DNA of 64,000 nt, taken from positions 1,488,001 to 1,552,000 of the forward strand of contig OY970278.1 in assembly GCA_963715815.1 (NCBI GenBank). Reading direction: 5' to 3'. This DNA is from JAFAMS01 sp963715815 (lineage in GTDB: Bacteria > Vulcanimicrobiota > Vulcanimicrobiia > Vulcanimicrobiales > Vulcanimicrobiaceae). Positions 25,909 to 34,352 of this stretch are shown here, piece by piece. The position numbers and the translations under genes were made by a program. How positions within the stretch are numbered: the first letter of the stretch is position 1; each line of letters opens with the position of its first letter. Under the pieces are notes generated by a model, which saw only the letters and a program-made list of their open reading frames with translations, searched no databases and was not told the DNA's origin.

Positions 25909-26403
25909 ATGGCAGGAGTCGGAACGACGACTCAGAGCCCGCTCGTAACCCAAACGAACACCACGCCGGGTCAAACCGGTACGGGTCAAACCTTGGGTGC
26001 GACGGCTTTTCTCTCGCTGCTTACAACTGAGCTTCAGAATCAAGATCCACTCAATCCAATGGACTCGACGCAGTCCGTTACCCAGCTCGCACAGTTCCAG
26101 GCGCTGCAATCGCAAGTAACACTGGCAGACTCGTTCCAGAGTTTCCAGGGTCAGTTTGCGATCTCGCAGGCAGCCAGCCTGATCGGGCTCACGGTGGCAG
26201 TCAACACGACCGACGGATCCGGCAACACGAGCACGCAGACGGGAATCGTCGCGGGCATTCAGGTTGTCAACGGTACTCCGGAGTTCGCATTGGCAGGCAG
26301 CAACGGACAAGTGATCACCGGCTCGGACGGAAGTCCACAACTCTTCCAGATGAACCAGATCACGGCGATCGTTCCATCCGGAAGTTCGAGTTCCGGCGGC
26401 TGA
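25909..26403 (+). CDS. flgD: Flagellar hook assembly scaffold FlgD
   Basis: FlgD caps the growing hook and guides FlgE assembly. The 164 residues carry the family hallmark LLTTELQNQDPLNPMDSTQ, then LAQFQALQS, and SLIGLTVAV in the second half. The length is near that of short FlgD proteins. The frame is open to 25876, overlapping fliK, but ATG 25909 has AGGAG at an ideal distance and removes the overlap, so I chose it. The Ser/Gly tail is low complexity. Confidence 0.93.
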   Translation: MAGVGTTTQSPLVTQTNTTPGQTGTGQTLGATAFLSLLTTELQNQDPLNPMDSTQSVTQLAQFQALQSQVTLADSFQSFQGQFAISQAASLIGLTVAVNTTDGSGNTSTQTGIVAGIQVVNGTPEFALAGSNGQVITGSDGSPQLFQMNQITAIVPSGSSSSGG

Positions 26404-26404
26404 G

Positions 26405-26812
26405 ATGGATCCTAAGATCCCTGAATCTATCAGTATCATTCCACCGAGTACTGCGCCGATACGCCCGCATGGCATACCGGTTCAGATTCCGCCTACCTCG
26501 ACGACCGGACCATCATTTCGTGACGTCCTCACGCAACAAGGCGTCACGTCCGGGGCCGGTCTCAAGTTTTCCGCGCACGCAATGCAACGATTGCAGTCGC
26601 GGAACATCACGTTATCTCAGGACGACGTCCAAAAGATGAATGTGATGGCGGACAAAGCAGCCTCGAAGGGCGCACAACAGTCGCTCTTCATGGTGCACGA
26701 CGTCGGAATGATCGTCTCGATCAAGAATCGCACCGTCATCACGGCGGTCGATCCCGATTCGATGCGAGAGAACGTATTCACCAACATCGACTCAGCGGCG
26801 GTGATCAAATGA
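26405..26812 (+). CDS. Flagellar operon protein, TIGR02530 family
   Basis: The 135-residue protein matches, by position and pattern, the small flagellar operon protein family located between flgD and flgE in many Firmicutes. The conserved part is residues about 55-125: LKFSAHAMQRLQSRNITL, DVQKMNVMADKAASKG and IVSIKNRTVITAVD. The N-terminal 50 residues are Pro-rich. The molecular role of the family is not established. It begins one base after the flgD stop. Confidence 0.82.
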   Translation: MDPKIPESISIIPPSTAPIRPHGIPVQIPPTSTTGPSFRDVLTQQGVTSGAGLKFSAHAMQRLQSRNITLSQDDVQKMNVMADKAASKGAQQSLFMVHDVGMIVSIKNRTVITAVDPDSMRENVFTNIDSAAVIK

Positions 26813-26916
26813 TGCCGTCGCACACAATGCAATTCAAGGGCGGACCGCATGTCGGATGCCCTTGCCGGAGCGGGGATGGATTGAACCGCGCCGGAGTTTA
26901 TTAACGAAAGGGCAAG

Positions 26917-28437
26917 ATGCCAACCGATTCGCTATTTACAGCAGTATCGGGTCTAAACGCCTATCAAAACGCTATCGACGTCATCTCGAATAACATCGCG
27001 AACGTCGGTACGACTGGCTATAAAGATCAAAACATCACGTTTCAAGATCTTCTGTACCAGACCCAAGCGTTCGCAACCGCCCCATCCCAAACACTGGGCG
27101 GTACTGACCCGCAAAACGAAGGTCTCGGTGTAAAAACCGCGACCATCGACAACAACTTCGCACAAGGTGGCTTTGACACCACGGGAATCAACACCGATCT
27201 CGCGATCAATGGTGCGGGATTCTTCATCCTTCGCGACGTCAACGGCGGCGGTACGCCGGTGTATACGCGCGACGGTCACTTCGGAATCAACTCCAACGGC
27301 ATTCTCTACGATCCGTCCAACGGCTTAGCTGTCGACGGCTACACGGCGAATGCACAGGGCGTTGTCAACCCGAACGGCGCGCCTTCGACGATTCAGATTC
27401 CGCTCGGCCTTAAATCGCAGGCCGTCGGAACCGGCTTCGGCACCAAGACGGGCCCGACCGGCGACACCGAGTTCGACACGATCTTCGGCGGCAATCTCGA
27501 CTCGACGTTGTATCTCCAAGCCAACAGCGGTGCGGCAACGTCAGTCACGATCTCGACGACCATCTACGACTCACTCGGAGACTCGCACCTCATCAACATC
27601 ACGTTCACGCCTGTTACCTCCACGGCCGGCGGCGGCCAGGGCGCGGACCCAACTGCGGTCCAGGTCGAAAACAGCGCAGGAACCGCGACGTCGATCGGTA
27701 CGGAATGGTCATACGCCGTCAGCGGCGGCGATCCGACCGATCCGCTAACCGCCCAGCTCGCAGCGGAGCCTGCGGCATCGACCTCAGGGTTCGTGTTCTA
27801 CGACCAGAACGGTCAGTTCATCAACACGTCCTCGGTCGAAGCGGGAACCAGTGCCCAGTACACCATCGGTAGCGGCAACGTTCACACCGCCTCGACCCAA
27901 GGCGGCTCACAGCAAGGTAACTTGCTGGTCATCAGCAACTGGGGCTCGCCGGCAAACAACTCGGCGCCGACGACCGCAGCAAATCCGGCCGCCATCGCGC
28001 TGTCCTTCGCCGATATGAGCTCGCTTGCGGGTTCATCGACGGCGACGACCGTTTCGCAAAACGGTTACGGACAAGGAACGCTGTCGAACATCTCGATCGG
28101 CCAGGACGGCTCGATTACGGGTTCTTTCAGCAATGGTCAGCAGCAGACGCTCGCGCAGCTCGTGCTCGCCACGTTCCAGAACCCGCAAGGTCTCAACAAC
28201 ATCGGAAGCAGCCAATTCACCCAAACCGCAAACTCGGGCTTGGCTCAGATCAATACTGCCGGCAGCGGCCAACTCGGAACCATCGTCTCGGGCTCGCTCG
28301 AAGAGTCGAACGTCGACCTCTCCAACGAATTCGTGAAGATGATCGAAGCTCAAAGCGCATTCACTGCAAACTCGAAGAGCATCAGTGTCGCGCAGCAGAA
28401 CGATCAAACGGTTCTGAACCTGATCCCGGGCGGCTAG
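26917..28437 (+). CDS. flgE: Flagellar hook protein FlgE
   Basis: FlgE polymerises into the hook. The 506 residues start with the rod/hook N-terminal helix (SLFTAVSGLNAYQNAI, then VISNNIANVGTTGYK) and end with the matching C-terminal helix (LEESNVDLSNEFVKMIEAQ). The central region (about residues 150-420) forms the variable outer domains. A purine-rich GAAAGGGCAAG precedes ATG 26917. A 104 bp gap upstream shows only a weak stem. A strong intrinsic terminator follows 24 bases after the stop, so this gene ends the early flagellar transcript. Confidence 0.96.
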   Translation: MPTDSLFTAVSGLNAYQNAIDVISNNIANVGTTGYKDQNITFQDLLYQTQAFATAPSQTLGGTDPQNEGLGVKTATIDNNFAQGGFDTTGINTDLAINGAGFFILRDVNGGGTPVYTRDGHFGINSNGILYDPSNGLAVDGYTANAQGVVNPNGAPSTIQIPLGLKSQAVGTGFGTKTGPTGDTEFDTIFGGNLDSTLYLQANSGAATSVTISTTIYDSLGDSHLINITFTPVTSTAGGGQGADPTAVQVENSAGTATSIGTEWSYAVSGGDPTDPLTAQLAAEPAASTSGFVFYDQNGQFINTSSVEAGTSAQYTIGSGNVHTASTQGGSQQGNLLVISNWGSPANNSAPTTAANPAAIALSFADMSSLAGSSTATTVSQNGYGQGTLSNISIGQDGSITGSFSNGQQQTLAQLVLATFQNPQGLNNIGSSQFTQTANSGLAQINTAGSGQLGTIVSGSLEESNVDLSNEFVKMIEAQSAFTANSKSISVAQQNDQTVLNLIPGG

Positions 28438-28461
28438 TAAGCTAGCTCCCTAGGAAAAGTA

Positions 28462-28499
28462 ACAAGCGGCCGGGCCAAAATGGCTCGGCCGCTTGTTTT
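28462..28499 (+). terminator. Rho-independent terminator after flgE
   Basis: A 15-bp stem (28462-28476 with 28482-28496; one G-T wobble) around loop AAAAT is followed by TTT. It is the clearest intrinsic terminator in the window and separates fliF-flgE from the following glycosyltransferase-flbD-motAB block. Confidence 0.9.
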
Positions 28500-28517
28500 C
28501 AGAAGCGAATCACGTAG

Positions 28518-30041
28518 ATGTTTGACGAGCTTCCGAAGCCTCCCAAGGGATGGCCGCAACGACAGGCGGGCGTGAGCCTTTGCATGATCGTTCGCGACGA
28601 GGAGCGTTTTCTCGCCGATGCGCTGGAGAGCGTCCGGGGGGTCGTCGACGAGATGTGCATCGTCGACACCGGCTCGCAAGATAAAACGCTCGAGATCGCG
28701 CGCAGCGCCGGTGCGCGCATCCTAGAAATCGCATGGGAAGGCGACTTCTCGAAGGCTCGCAACGTCGCGCTTGCAATGGCAACGCGGCGCTGGATTCTCG
28801 TCCTCGACGCCGACGAGCGACTCTCACCGCGTTCGCGTGAGATGATCGGCGCGCTTGGTTCGCAGCCCTCGCATCTCACCGGGCTCTGGGTACGCTGTTA
28901 TAACTTTACGGACGATTATAAAGGCACGGGTGCAATGTCGAATGCACTCGTTCGCGTCTTCCCGAGCGACGAGCGCATCCGTTATCGTAATACGATTCAT
29001 GAATTCGTTGCGTTAGACGGTAACGAAACGGGAATGCCCGCGATCGTCTCGCCAATCGAGATCATCCATCTCGGATATCGCGACGATGTCATGCTCGAGC
29101 GCAAGAAATACGAGCGCAACATGCAGATCGCCGAAGCGGCGCTTCGGTCCGAGCCTGATGAGGCATTTAGCTGGTACAACTACGGGACCTCGGCAATGCT
29201 CGCCGAGCATTCCGCCGACGCAATATCGGCGCTCGAGCGCATGCACGAACTCGCCCTTGCGCGTATGCAGGATCGTAACGAGTCGCGCGTCCAGAGCTTC
29301 GTTCCGAACGGCCTGTGTCTGCTTGCGAGCCTTTATCTGAAAAATCCCGATTCCGTCGGACGAGCGGAGAAAATCGCGCGTGAGGTTTTGGCGCACGCGC
29401 CCAACTTTGCCGACGCGCACTTCATCTTGGGCAAGTGTTTCGTGGCGCAGCGACGATTCGTCGAGGCGCGCGATGCCTATGTCGCGGCTATAGCAGACGG
29501 CAAAGAGGCACACCGTCAGCCGCTCATCGACAACGAGGTTTTCTTGTGGAAAGCGCACTCCGAGATCGGCGCGACGCTCATGGAAGAGGGCGGTTACGAG
29601 CTGGCCGTCAAGTGGTTCGATGTTGCGCTCGCAGCGCGCCCGAAGGTGCAGCCCGTCCGCTTGAACCGGGCGCGTTCGCTGGAAGCGCTTTCGCGATTTG
29701 ACGACGCGGAGCGCGCATTCTTGGACGTCTGGAACGACGACGTAGATCCGCAGTCTGCCAACGAGTACATGAACTATTTGTTGCGCCGCGGCAAGCAGCA
29801 GAACGCTCTGGACTTCGTCGATGCCAATGCCGAGCGGCTACCAGAGGAATTCCGGCTCATCATGTACGGCTCGGCCGCGGCAATCGCGTCCCGAGCAGGT
29901 CTGGACGGAATGGAACGCTATCTGGACTTGGCCGAGCACATCGAGGGGATCGGTGATCATCGGGCCCGGCTGCGAGGGCTGCTCAGACACTTCGGCGAGT
30001 CCCCGGCCCTCGAGCTCTTGGAAAGGAAGATGGAAGCTTGA
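28518..30041 (+). CDS. Family 2 glycosyltransferase fused to TPR repeats
   Basis: The 507-residue protein has an N-terminal GT-A glycosyltransferase domain (about residues 18-240). It opens with GVSLCMIVRDEERFL, and the DxD-type metal site lies in WILVLDADERL. TPR-like helical repeats follow to the C-terminus (for example ADAHFILGKCFVAQRRFVEA). Proteins of this architecture are often annotated as SunS/TPR glycosyltransferases. The position between flgE and flbD suggests it could glycosylate a flagellar protein, but the acceptor is not evident. It starts just after the flgE terminator, so it needs its own promoter, which I could not place. The stop overlaps flbD. Confidence 0.85.
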   Translation: MFDELPKPPKGWPQRQAGVSLCMIVRDEERFLADALESVRGVVDEMCIVDTGSQDKTLEIARSAGARILEIAWEGDFSKARNVALAMATRRWILVLDADERLSPRSREMIGALGSQPSHLTGLWVRCYNFTDDYKGTGAMSNALVRVFPSDERIRYRNTIHEFVALDGNETGMPAIVSPIEIIHLGYRDDVMLERKKYERNMQIAEAALRSEPDEAFSWYNYGTSAMLAEHSADAISALERMHELALARMQDRNESRVQSFVPNGLCLLASLYLKNPDSVGRAEKIAREVLAHAPNFADAHFILGKCFVAQRRFVEARDAYVAAIADGKEAHRQPLIDNEVFLWKAHSEIGATLMEEGGYELAVKWFDVALAARPKVQPVRLNRARSLEALSRFDDAERAFLDVWNDDVDPQSANEYMNYLLRRGKQQNALDFVDANAERLPEEFRLIMYGSAAAIASRAGLDGMERYLDLAEHIEGIGDHRARLRGLLRHFGESPALELLERKMEA

Positions 30042-30238
30042 TCCCGCTGCGGCGGCTGAACAATCAGCCGATCATCGTCAACTGCGATCTGATCGAGACC
30101 ATCGAGTCGACCCCGGACACGGTCGTTACCCTGACCTCCGGAAATAAACTCATCGTCCGCGACAGCCTCGAGGAGATCCGCAAGAAAGTCGTGGACTTCA
30201 AGCGCCAGATTTACGGCCCGGCTGAGCCCCCGTCGTGA
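30038..30238 (+). CDS. flbD: FlbD/SwrD family flagellar protein
   Basis: This is a 66-residue protein of the FlbD (Bacillus SwrD/YlzI) family, a small protein found next to flgE and motA that promotes flagellar power in Bacillus. The family pattern is visible: LRRLNNQPIIVNCDLIETIE, TPDTVVTLTSGNKLIV and VVDFKRQIYG. The start is TTG at 30038 overlapping the glycosyltransferase stop. Repeat copy D follows directly. Confidence 0.9.
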   Translation: MIPLRRLNNQPIIVNCDLIETIESTPDTVVTLTSGNKLIVRDSLEEIRKKVVDFKRQIYGPAEPPS

Positions 30239-30245
30239 CCCGCGT

Positions 30246-30271
30246 CACCTGGGGCGGAGCGCCTTTAAACC
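30246..30271 (+). repeat. Dispersed element, copy D (3' half only)
   Basis: CCTGGGGCGGAGCGCC followed by TTTAAACC matches the second half of copies A to C, including the small GGCG-GAG-CGCC stem. The upstream hairpin half is missing. Confidence 0.55.
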
Positions 30272-30350
30272 AGGTATTTTAAGCCTGCGTCAAGGCCGAG
30301 GGTGCCCAAGCCGATACTGAGGAAGAGGGCCCATCGAGCCCCCCGACTTT

Positions 30351-30363
30351 CCTTTTCGAAAGG
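30351..30363 (+). promoter_or_regulatory. Hairpin over the motA ribosome-binding site
   Basis: CCTTT-TCG-AAAGG pairs perfectly and contains the only plausible Shine-Dalgarno (AAAGG) ahead of the motA TTG at 30372. The preceding 80 bases of the flbD-motA gap include GGCCGAGGGTGCCC and GAGGAAGAGGGC and may be structured too. Any regulatory role is inference. Confidence 0.3.
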
Positions 30364-30371
30364 TCGCTGCT

Positions 30372-31202
30372 TTGGATCTCGCGACGATTCTCGGTCTTGT
30401 ACTTGCTTTTGGATGCGTTATGCTGTCGGCTTTTATCGGCGGCATCGATATGCGCATTCTCTACGAGCGCTACGAGGCGTTCATCTTGGTGTTCGGTGGT
30501 ACGCTCGGCGCCTCCATTATCTCATTCCCGTTGCGAACGTTCCTGAACGGCATTGTGACCGGATTCCGCACGGCGTTTTTCGAGCCGGAGCACCACGAGC
30601 GTCAGACGATCCAAACACTCGTGACATTCGCCGAAAAAGCGCGGCGCGAAGGTCTTCTGGCCCTCGAAACCGAGGCTGCCGAAGTCCAAGACGATTTCAT
30701 GCGCAAGGGGATTCAGCTCGTCATCGACGGCCGCGACACCGAGATCATCCGGAAGATCCTCGAGACCGAAGTCTCGCTGATGCAAGAGAAGGGCGCGAAA
30801 GCCGAAGCCGTTTTCATGACGATGGGCGGCTACTCACCGACGCTAGGTATCATCGGTACCGTTCTCGGGTTGATCGGCATGCTCAAAGGTTTGGCCGCGG
30901 CAAGCAGCGGCGGCAACGTGACCGGTTCGATCGGTAACGCGACCGCGCAAGCATTTGTCGCGACGTTCTTCGGTATTTTGCTCGCGAACCTCGCATGGCT
31001 TCCGATCTCGGCGAAGATCAAGGAGCGCAACACGCAATCGTTGCTGCTGCGCGAAATTCAGATTGAAGGCATCCTCTCGATTCAGGCCGGCGACAATCCG
31101 CGTCTGCTCGAAGAGAAGCTGCACGCGTACCTGCCGGCGGATGCGCACGAGCCCGAAGAGCAGCCAGCTGCCGAAGGCGAACCAGCCGGATCGCAGGCCT
31201 AA
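30372..31202 (+). CDS. motA: Flagellar motor stator protein MotA
   Basis: MotA with MotB forms the ion-conducting stator that drives rotation. The 276 residues show four transmembrane segments: ILGLVLAFGCVMLSAFIGG, AFILVFGGTLGASIISFPL, and two after residue 155 (GGYSPTLGIIGTVLGLIGM and ATFFGILLANLAWLPIS). A charged cytoplasmic loop for FliG contact lies between helices 2 and 3. The C-terminal tail is acidic. The start is TTG at 30372. The next gene begins immediately after the stop. Confidence 0.95.
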   Translation: MDLATILGLVLAFGCVMLSAFIGGIDMRILYERYEAFILVFGGTLGASIISFPLRTFLNGIVTGFRTAFFEPEHHERQTIQTLVTFAEKARREGLLALETEAAEVQDDFMRKGIQLVIDGRDTEIIRKILETEVSLMQEKGAKAEAVFMTMGGYSPTLGIIGTVLGLIGMLKGLAAASSGGNVTGSIGNATAQAFVATFFGILLANLAWLPISAKIKERNTQSLLLREIQIEGILSIQAGDNPRLLEEKLHAYLPADAHEPEEQPAAEGEPAGSQA

Positions 31203-32030
31203 TTGCCCGCGATCAAATCTGCGGCTCGCGCCCACGAGTCGCGTCTAAAGAAACGGGCGACGGAAGAAAAGCTCGAGACCGCAGGTATGATGCGGTGGCT
31301 TCTGACGTACGCCGACATGATCACGCTGCTCTTGGCCCTGTTCATCATCTTGTTCTCGATCTCGACGATCAACAAGGTCAAGCTGCAGCGACTCGTCCAC
31401 GACATCTCGGGCGGCTTCAACTCGGTCGACGCGATCAACAATCCGCCCGAAGGCGGCGGACTCGAGCATCAACAGCCGTCCAAAGAGCTGCAGCAAGAAC
31501 AGCAGATCATCCAAACCTACATTCAGCAAAAGCATCTGCAGGATCAGGTTACCGTGCGTCAGACGAGCGAAGGGCTCGTCATCTCGCTGTTGACGGACAA
31601 AGCGCTGTACGACAGCGGCAGCGCCGTGTTGCGTCCCGAGACCGTCGGCTTGCTGGAGCAAGTCGGCGCCATCTTGCGCCGTACGCAGCCGACCGTGCGC
31701 GTGGAAGGCTATACGGATAACACACCGATCCATACATCGCTGTACCCAACCAACTGGGAGCTCTCGGCCGCGCGTGCAGCCGGTGTAACGCGCTTTCTCG
31801 TTGAGAAGGGCTATATCGATCCGCACAAGATCTCGCTTGCCGGATACGGGGAATTCCATCCGACCCATCCGAATGGCGATTTCAACGGCCAACAGCTCAA
31901 TAGGCGCGTTGACATCGTTGTCATCAACGCCACGGCCGCTCTCGGAAAGAAATTGATCGCACCGGGTCAGTCGACGCCGGTGCCGGTCGCCGCCAAAAAA
32001 CTCATCAACACTAAGACAAAGGGGCAATAA
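31203..32030 (+). CDS. motB: Flagellar motor protein MotB
   Basis: MotB anchors the stator to peptidoglycan. The 275 residues have a single transmembrane helix with the proton-binding Asp (WLLTYADMITLLLALFI). A plug/linker region follows, then an OmpA-type peptidoglycan-binding domain (VEGYTDNTPIHTSLYPTNWE, LSAARAAGVTRFL, NRRVDIVV). The start is TTG at 31203, directly after the motA stop. There is no fliL between motB and fliM, where one is common. Confidence 0.95.
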   Translation: MPAIKSAARAHESRLKKRATEEKLETAGMMRWLLTYADMITLLLALFIILFSISTINKVKLQRLVHDISGGFNSVDAINNPPEGGGLEHQQPSKELQQEQQIIQTYIQQKHLQDQVTVRQTSEGLVISLLTDKALYDSGSAVLRPETVGLLEQVGAILRRTQPTVRVEGYTDNTPIHTSLYPTNWELSAARAAGVTRFLVEKGYIDPHKISLAGYGEFHPTHPNGDFNGQQLNRRVDIVVINATAALGKKLIAPGQSTPVPVAAKKLINTKTKGQ

Positions 32031-32035
32031 CCGCC

Positions 32036-33025
32036 GTGTCGATGCTCTCGCAAGAAGAGATAGACGCCCTTGTAAAGCAGCTTGCCGCGCCCGAAACCGA
32101 GCACGGCGCCGTTGACGGACGGAAAATCAAATCATTTGATTTCCGGTACAACAAACGGCTCGAGAAATTCTCGACCAATCAGCTGCAGACGCTTCGGACT
32201 CTTCACGACAATTTCACTCGACTTCTGAACAACTCGCTGTCCGTTTATTTGCGCACGCGCGTTGAAGCCACGGTTACGTCGATCGAGCAGATCAGCTACG
32301 GCGATTTCATCGCCGGTATATCGCTGCCGTCGATTCTCGCGATCTTCTCGATGGATCCGCTTCCCGGAAGCGGCATCGTGCAAGTCGATTTGAATCTCGT
32401 TTTCTCGATCATCGATCGCCTGCTCGGCGGTCCCGGTTGGTTTCCGCAAAAGCTTCGCGATCTAACCGACATCGAGCGCACGCTGATGCAGCGCTTCATG
32501 GCGCGCATGCTTAACAGCTATCGCGAGTCGTGGAACTATCTCTTGACGCTCTCGCTCAAGATTGAGGCGCTCGACTCGAATCCGCAGTTCATCCCGCGCA
32601 TCATCCCGCTGGATCAAATCGTCGCCTACGTCTCGTGCGAGCTCAAGGTCGGCGACATGACCGGCGTCATGAACTTCTGCCTGCCGTACCTCGTCCTGCA
32701 GTCGATAGGCCCGCAACTCAGCGACTTCCAATGGTCGCCGTCGGTCGTCGCCGGCCGCGGAATGACGGAAGAAGACATCCATCAGCTGGCTCGCAACGTC
32801 GAGCGCGCCGAGGTTGAATGCACGGTCGAGCTCGGTCATACGATCGTCTCGCTGCGCGACCTCATGTCGCTCTCCCCGGGCGATCTGATCCTGTTCGACA
32901 AGGAAACGAACACGCCGTTGGTCGCAAAGGTCAATGGAATGGAAAAGTTCGAGGTTTTTGCCGGTACCCATAAGGACCGGCTGACCGTTCAGGTCGCGAG
33001 CATTAAAGAGGACGAGAATGAGTAG
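32036..33025 (+). CDS. fliM: Flagellar motor switch protein FliM
   Basis: FliM forms the C-ring and binds phospho-CheY. The 329 residues begin with the CheY-binding peptide (MSMLSQEEIDALV). The middle domain carries the FliM signature (KIKSFDFRYNKRLEKFS, then the GGPGWFPQKLRDLTDIER region), and a FliN-like C-terminal domain ends the protein (MSLSPGDLILFDKETNTPL). The start is GTG at 32036. It overlaps the next gene by eight bases. Confidence 0.95.
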   Translation: MSMLSQEEIDALVKQLAAPETEHGAVDGRKIKSFDFRYNKRLEKFSTNQLQTLRTLHDNFTRLLNNSLSVYLRTRVEATVTSIEQISYGDFIAGISLPSILAIFSMDPLPGSGIVQVDLNLVFSIIDRLLGGPGWFPQKLRDLTDIERTLMQRFMARMLNSYRESWNYLLTLSLKIEALDSNPQFIPRIIPLDQIVAYVSCELKVGDMTGVMNFCLPYLVLQSIGPQLSDFQWSPSVVAGRGMTEEDIHQLARNVERAEVECTVELGHTIVSLRDLMSLSPGDLILFDKETNTPLVAKVNGMEKFEVFAGTHKDRLTVQVASIKEDENE

Positions 33026-33971
33026 TTTGCCCGAGGGGCAGCTCGACGAGATCGCGAGCCAAATGATGTCGTCGGCCGCGCAGGTGCTCTCTGCGTTGGT
33101 CGATAGGGACGTTACCGCCGGCGCAACGTCGTCATCGGTCAGCGAATCGTCCTTGCGCGTCGAGGAAGATTGGGTCGCGACCAAGACCGACATACCGGCG
33201 CTCGGCGCCGGGTTCATCTGCCGTTATCCGAAGGCCGATCTGGCCAAGATCGTCGCGCTCATGGTCGGGGCCGAACCCGGCGGAGAGATGGACGCGATGC
33301 AGCTTTCGATCGTCGCGGAGACGGTCGCACAGATTTCCAGCGCGATGGGCGAGCATCTAGCTCAAGCGCTTGGATCATCGACCGAAGGCGTCGCTTCGGG
33401 CGTGGTCGGCGAGACCGGGAGCTTCCCGCCCCCGCCATTCACGACGTACGAGGCCGAGCTCGAGATTGCGGCGGAGTTCCCGGTCGCCGTACAGGTTGAT
33501 TTCGATGGGGTCGCGCTCTCGAAGCTGGGGGCCGCGGATAAGCCGGCTGCCGCGCCGCAGGTCACCGCTGCCCCACCTCCCCCGCAGGCATCTCGCGCCG
33601 CGGCCGCACCGGCTGCAGCTGCCGCCGAGCCGCCGCGCCGCCAGCCGCCGACGAATCCCGCCAAACCGGCGCAGTTCGCGACGATGCAGCCGACCGGCGT
33701 TACGACTGCCGTCCCGGGACACTCGAACCTCGATCTCGTTCACGACATCCCGCTCCAAATCAGCGCAGTTTTGGGTCAAACCAATCTGGCGTTGCGCGAC
33801 GTGGTTGCCATGCAAGCCGGAAGCGTGTTCGAGCTCGACAAGCTCTCGGCCGATCCGATCGATCTGTTCGTAAACAATATCTTGATTGCTCGCGGCGAGG
33901 TTGTCGTCGTCGATGACAAATACGCCGTAAAGATCAGCGAACTCAACCCGTTACAGCACGAACGCGCTTAG
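33018..33971 (+). CDS. fliY: Flagellar motor switch protein FliY/FliN
   Basis: The 317-residue protein is longer than plain FliN (about 100-140 residues). The C-terminal domain (about 235-310) is FliN: LVHDIPLQISAVLGQTNLAL, then SVFELDKLSADPIDLFVNN and LIARGEVVVVDDKYAVKI. The N-terminal 175 residues (for example SIVAETVAQISSAMGEHLA) look like the CheC/CheX-related domain of FliY. An Ala/Pro linker joins the two. In Firmicutes FliY dephosphorylates CheY-P; here the first phosphatase motif is not clear, so that activity is uncertain. Confidence 0.85.
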   Translation: MSSLPEGQLDEIASQMMSSAAQVLSALVDRDVTAGATSSSVSESSLRVEEDWVATKTDIPALGAGFICRYPKADLAKIVALMVGAEPGGEMDAMQLSIVAETVAQISSAMGEHLAQALGSSTEGVASGVVGETGSFPPPPFTTYEAELEIAAEFPVAVQVDFDGVALSKLGAADKPAAAPQVTAAPPPPQASRAAAAPAAAAAEPPRRQPPTNPAKPAQFATMQPTGVTTAVPGHSNLDLVHDIPLQISAVLGQTNLALRDVVAMQAGSVFELDKLSADPIDLFVNNILIARGEVVVVDDKYAVKISELNPLQHERA

Positions 33972-33982
33972 CTTTGGCTAAG

Positions 33983-34007
33983 CCGCCTCGGGCGGAGCGC
34001 CTCTCGT
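33983..34007 (+). repeat. Dispersed element, copy E (3' half) ahead of fliO
   Basis: CCTCGGGCGGAGCGCCTCTC matches the tail of the dispersed element, including the GGCG-GAG-CGCC stem, and ends directly at the fliO ATG. The GGAG in the stem could serve as the fliO ribosome-binding site, so the repeat may have been recruited. Confidence 0.5.
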
Positions 34008-34352
34008 ATGGAACTGACCGTTTGGATTCGGGCGATTACAGCGCTCGCACTCGTAGCGTTGCTGCTCTACGGTATGTTTTGGCTGCTGCGCTTGCTTTCG
34101 CAGGGCCGTCTCTTGGCGCTCGGGCGTTCGCGCCTGGCCGTCGTCGTCGAGTCTACGTTCCTTTCACAGAATACAGCCGTCCACGTCGTGAAGGTCGCGC
34201 GCCGTTACTATCTTGTCGGCGCCAGCAACGGACACGTTGCGTTGATCACGGAGCTCCCGGCCGAAGAGGTCGATCCGTATATCGAAGCGCAGCGGCAAGC
34301 GGCGTCGGTCCAATCCGAGCGCATCGGCGCGCTTTTCAAGCGGCGTAAATGA
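34008..34352 (+). CDS. fliO: Flagellar biosynthesis protein FliO
   Basis: FliO helps assemble the FliP ring of the export gate. The 114-residue protein has one N-terminal transmembrane helix (ITALALVALLLYGMFWLL) and a small cytoplasmic domain with the typical pattern VVESTFLSQNTAVHVVKVA and RRYYLVGASNGHVALI. Its position just before fliP and its overlap (stop TAA with ATG at 34349) support the call. Confidence 0.88.
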   Translation: MELTVWIRAITALALVALLLYGMFWLLRLLSQGRLLALGRSRLAVVVESTFLSQNTAVHVVKVARRYYLVGASNGHVALITELPAEEVDPYIEAQRQAASVQSERIGALFKRRK

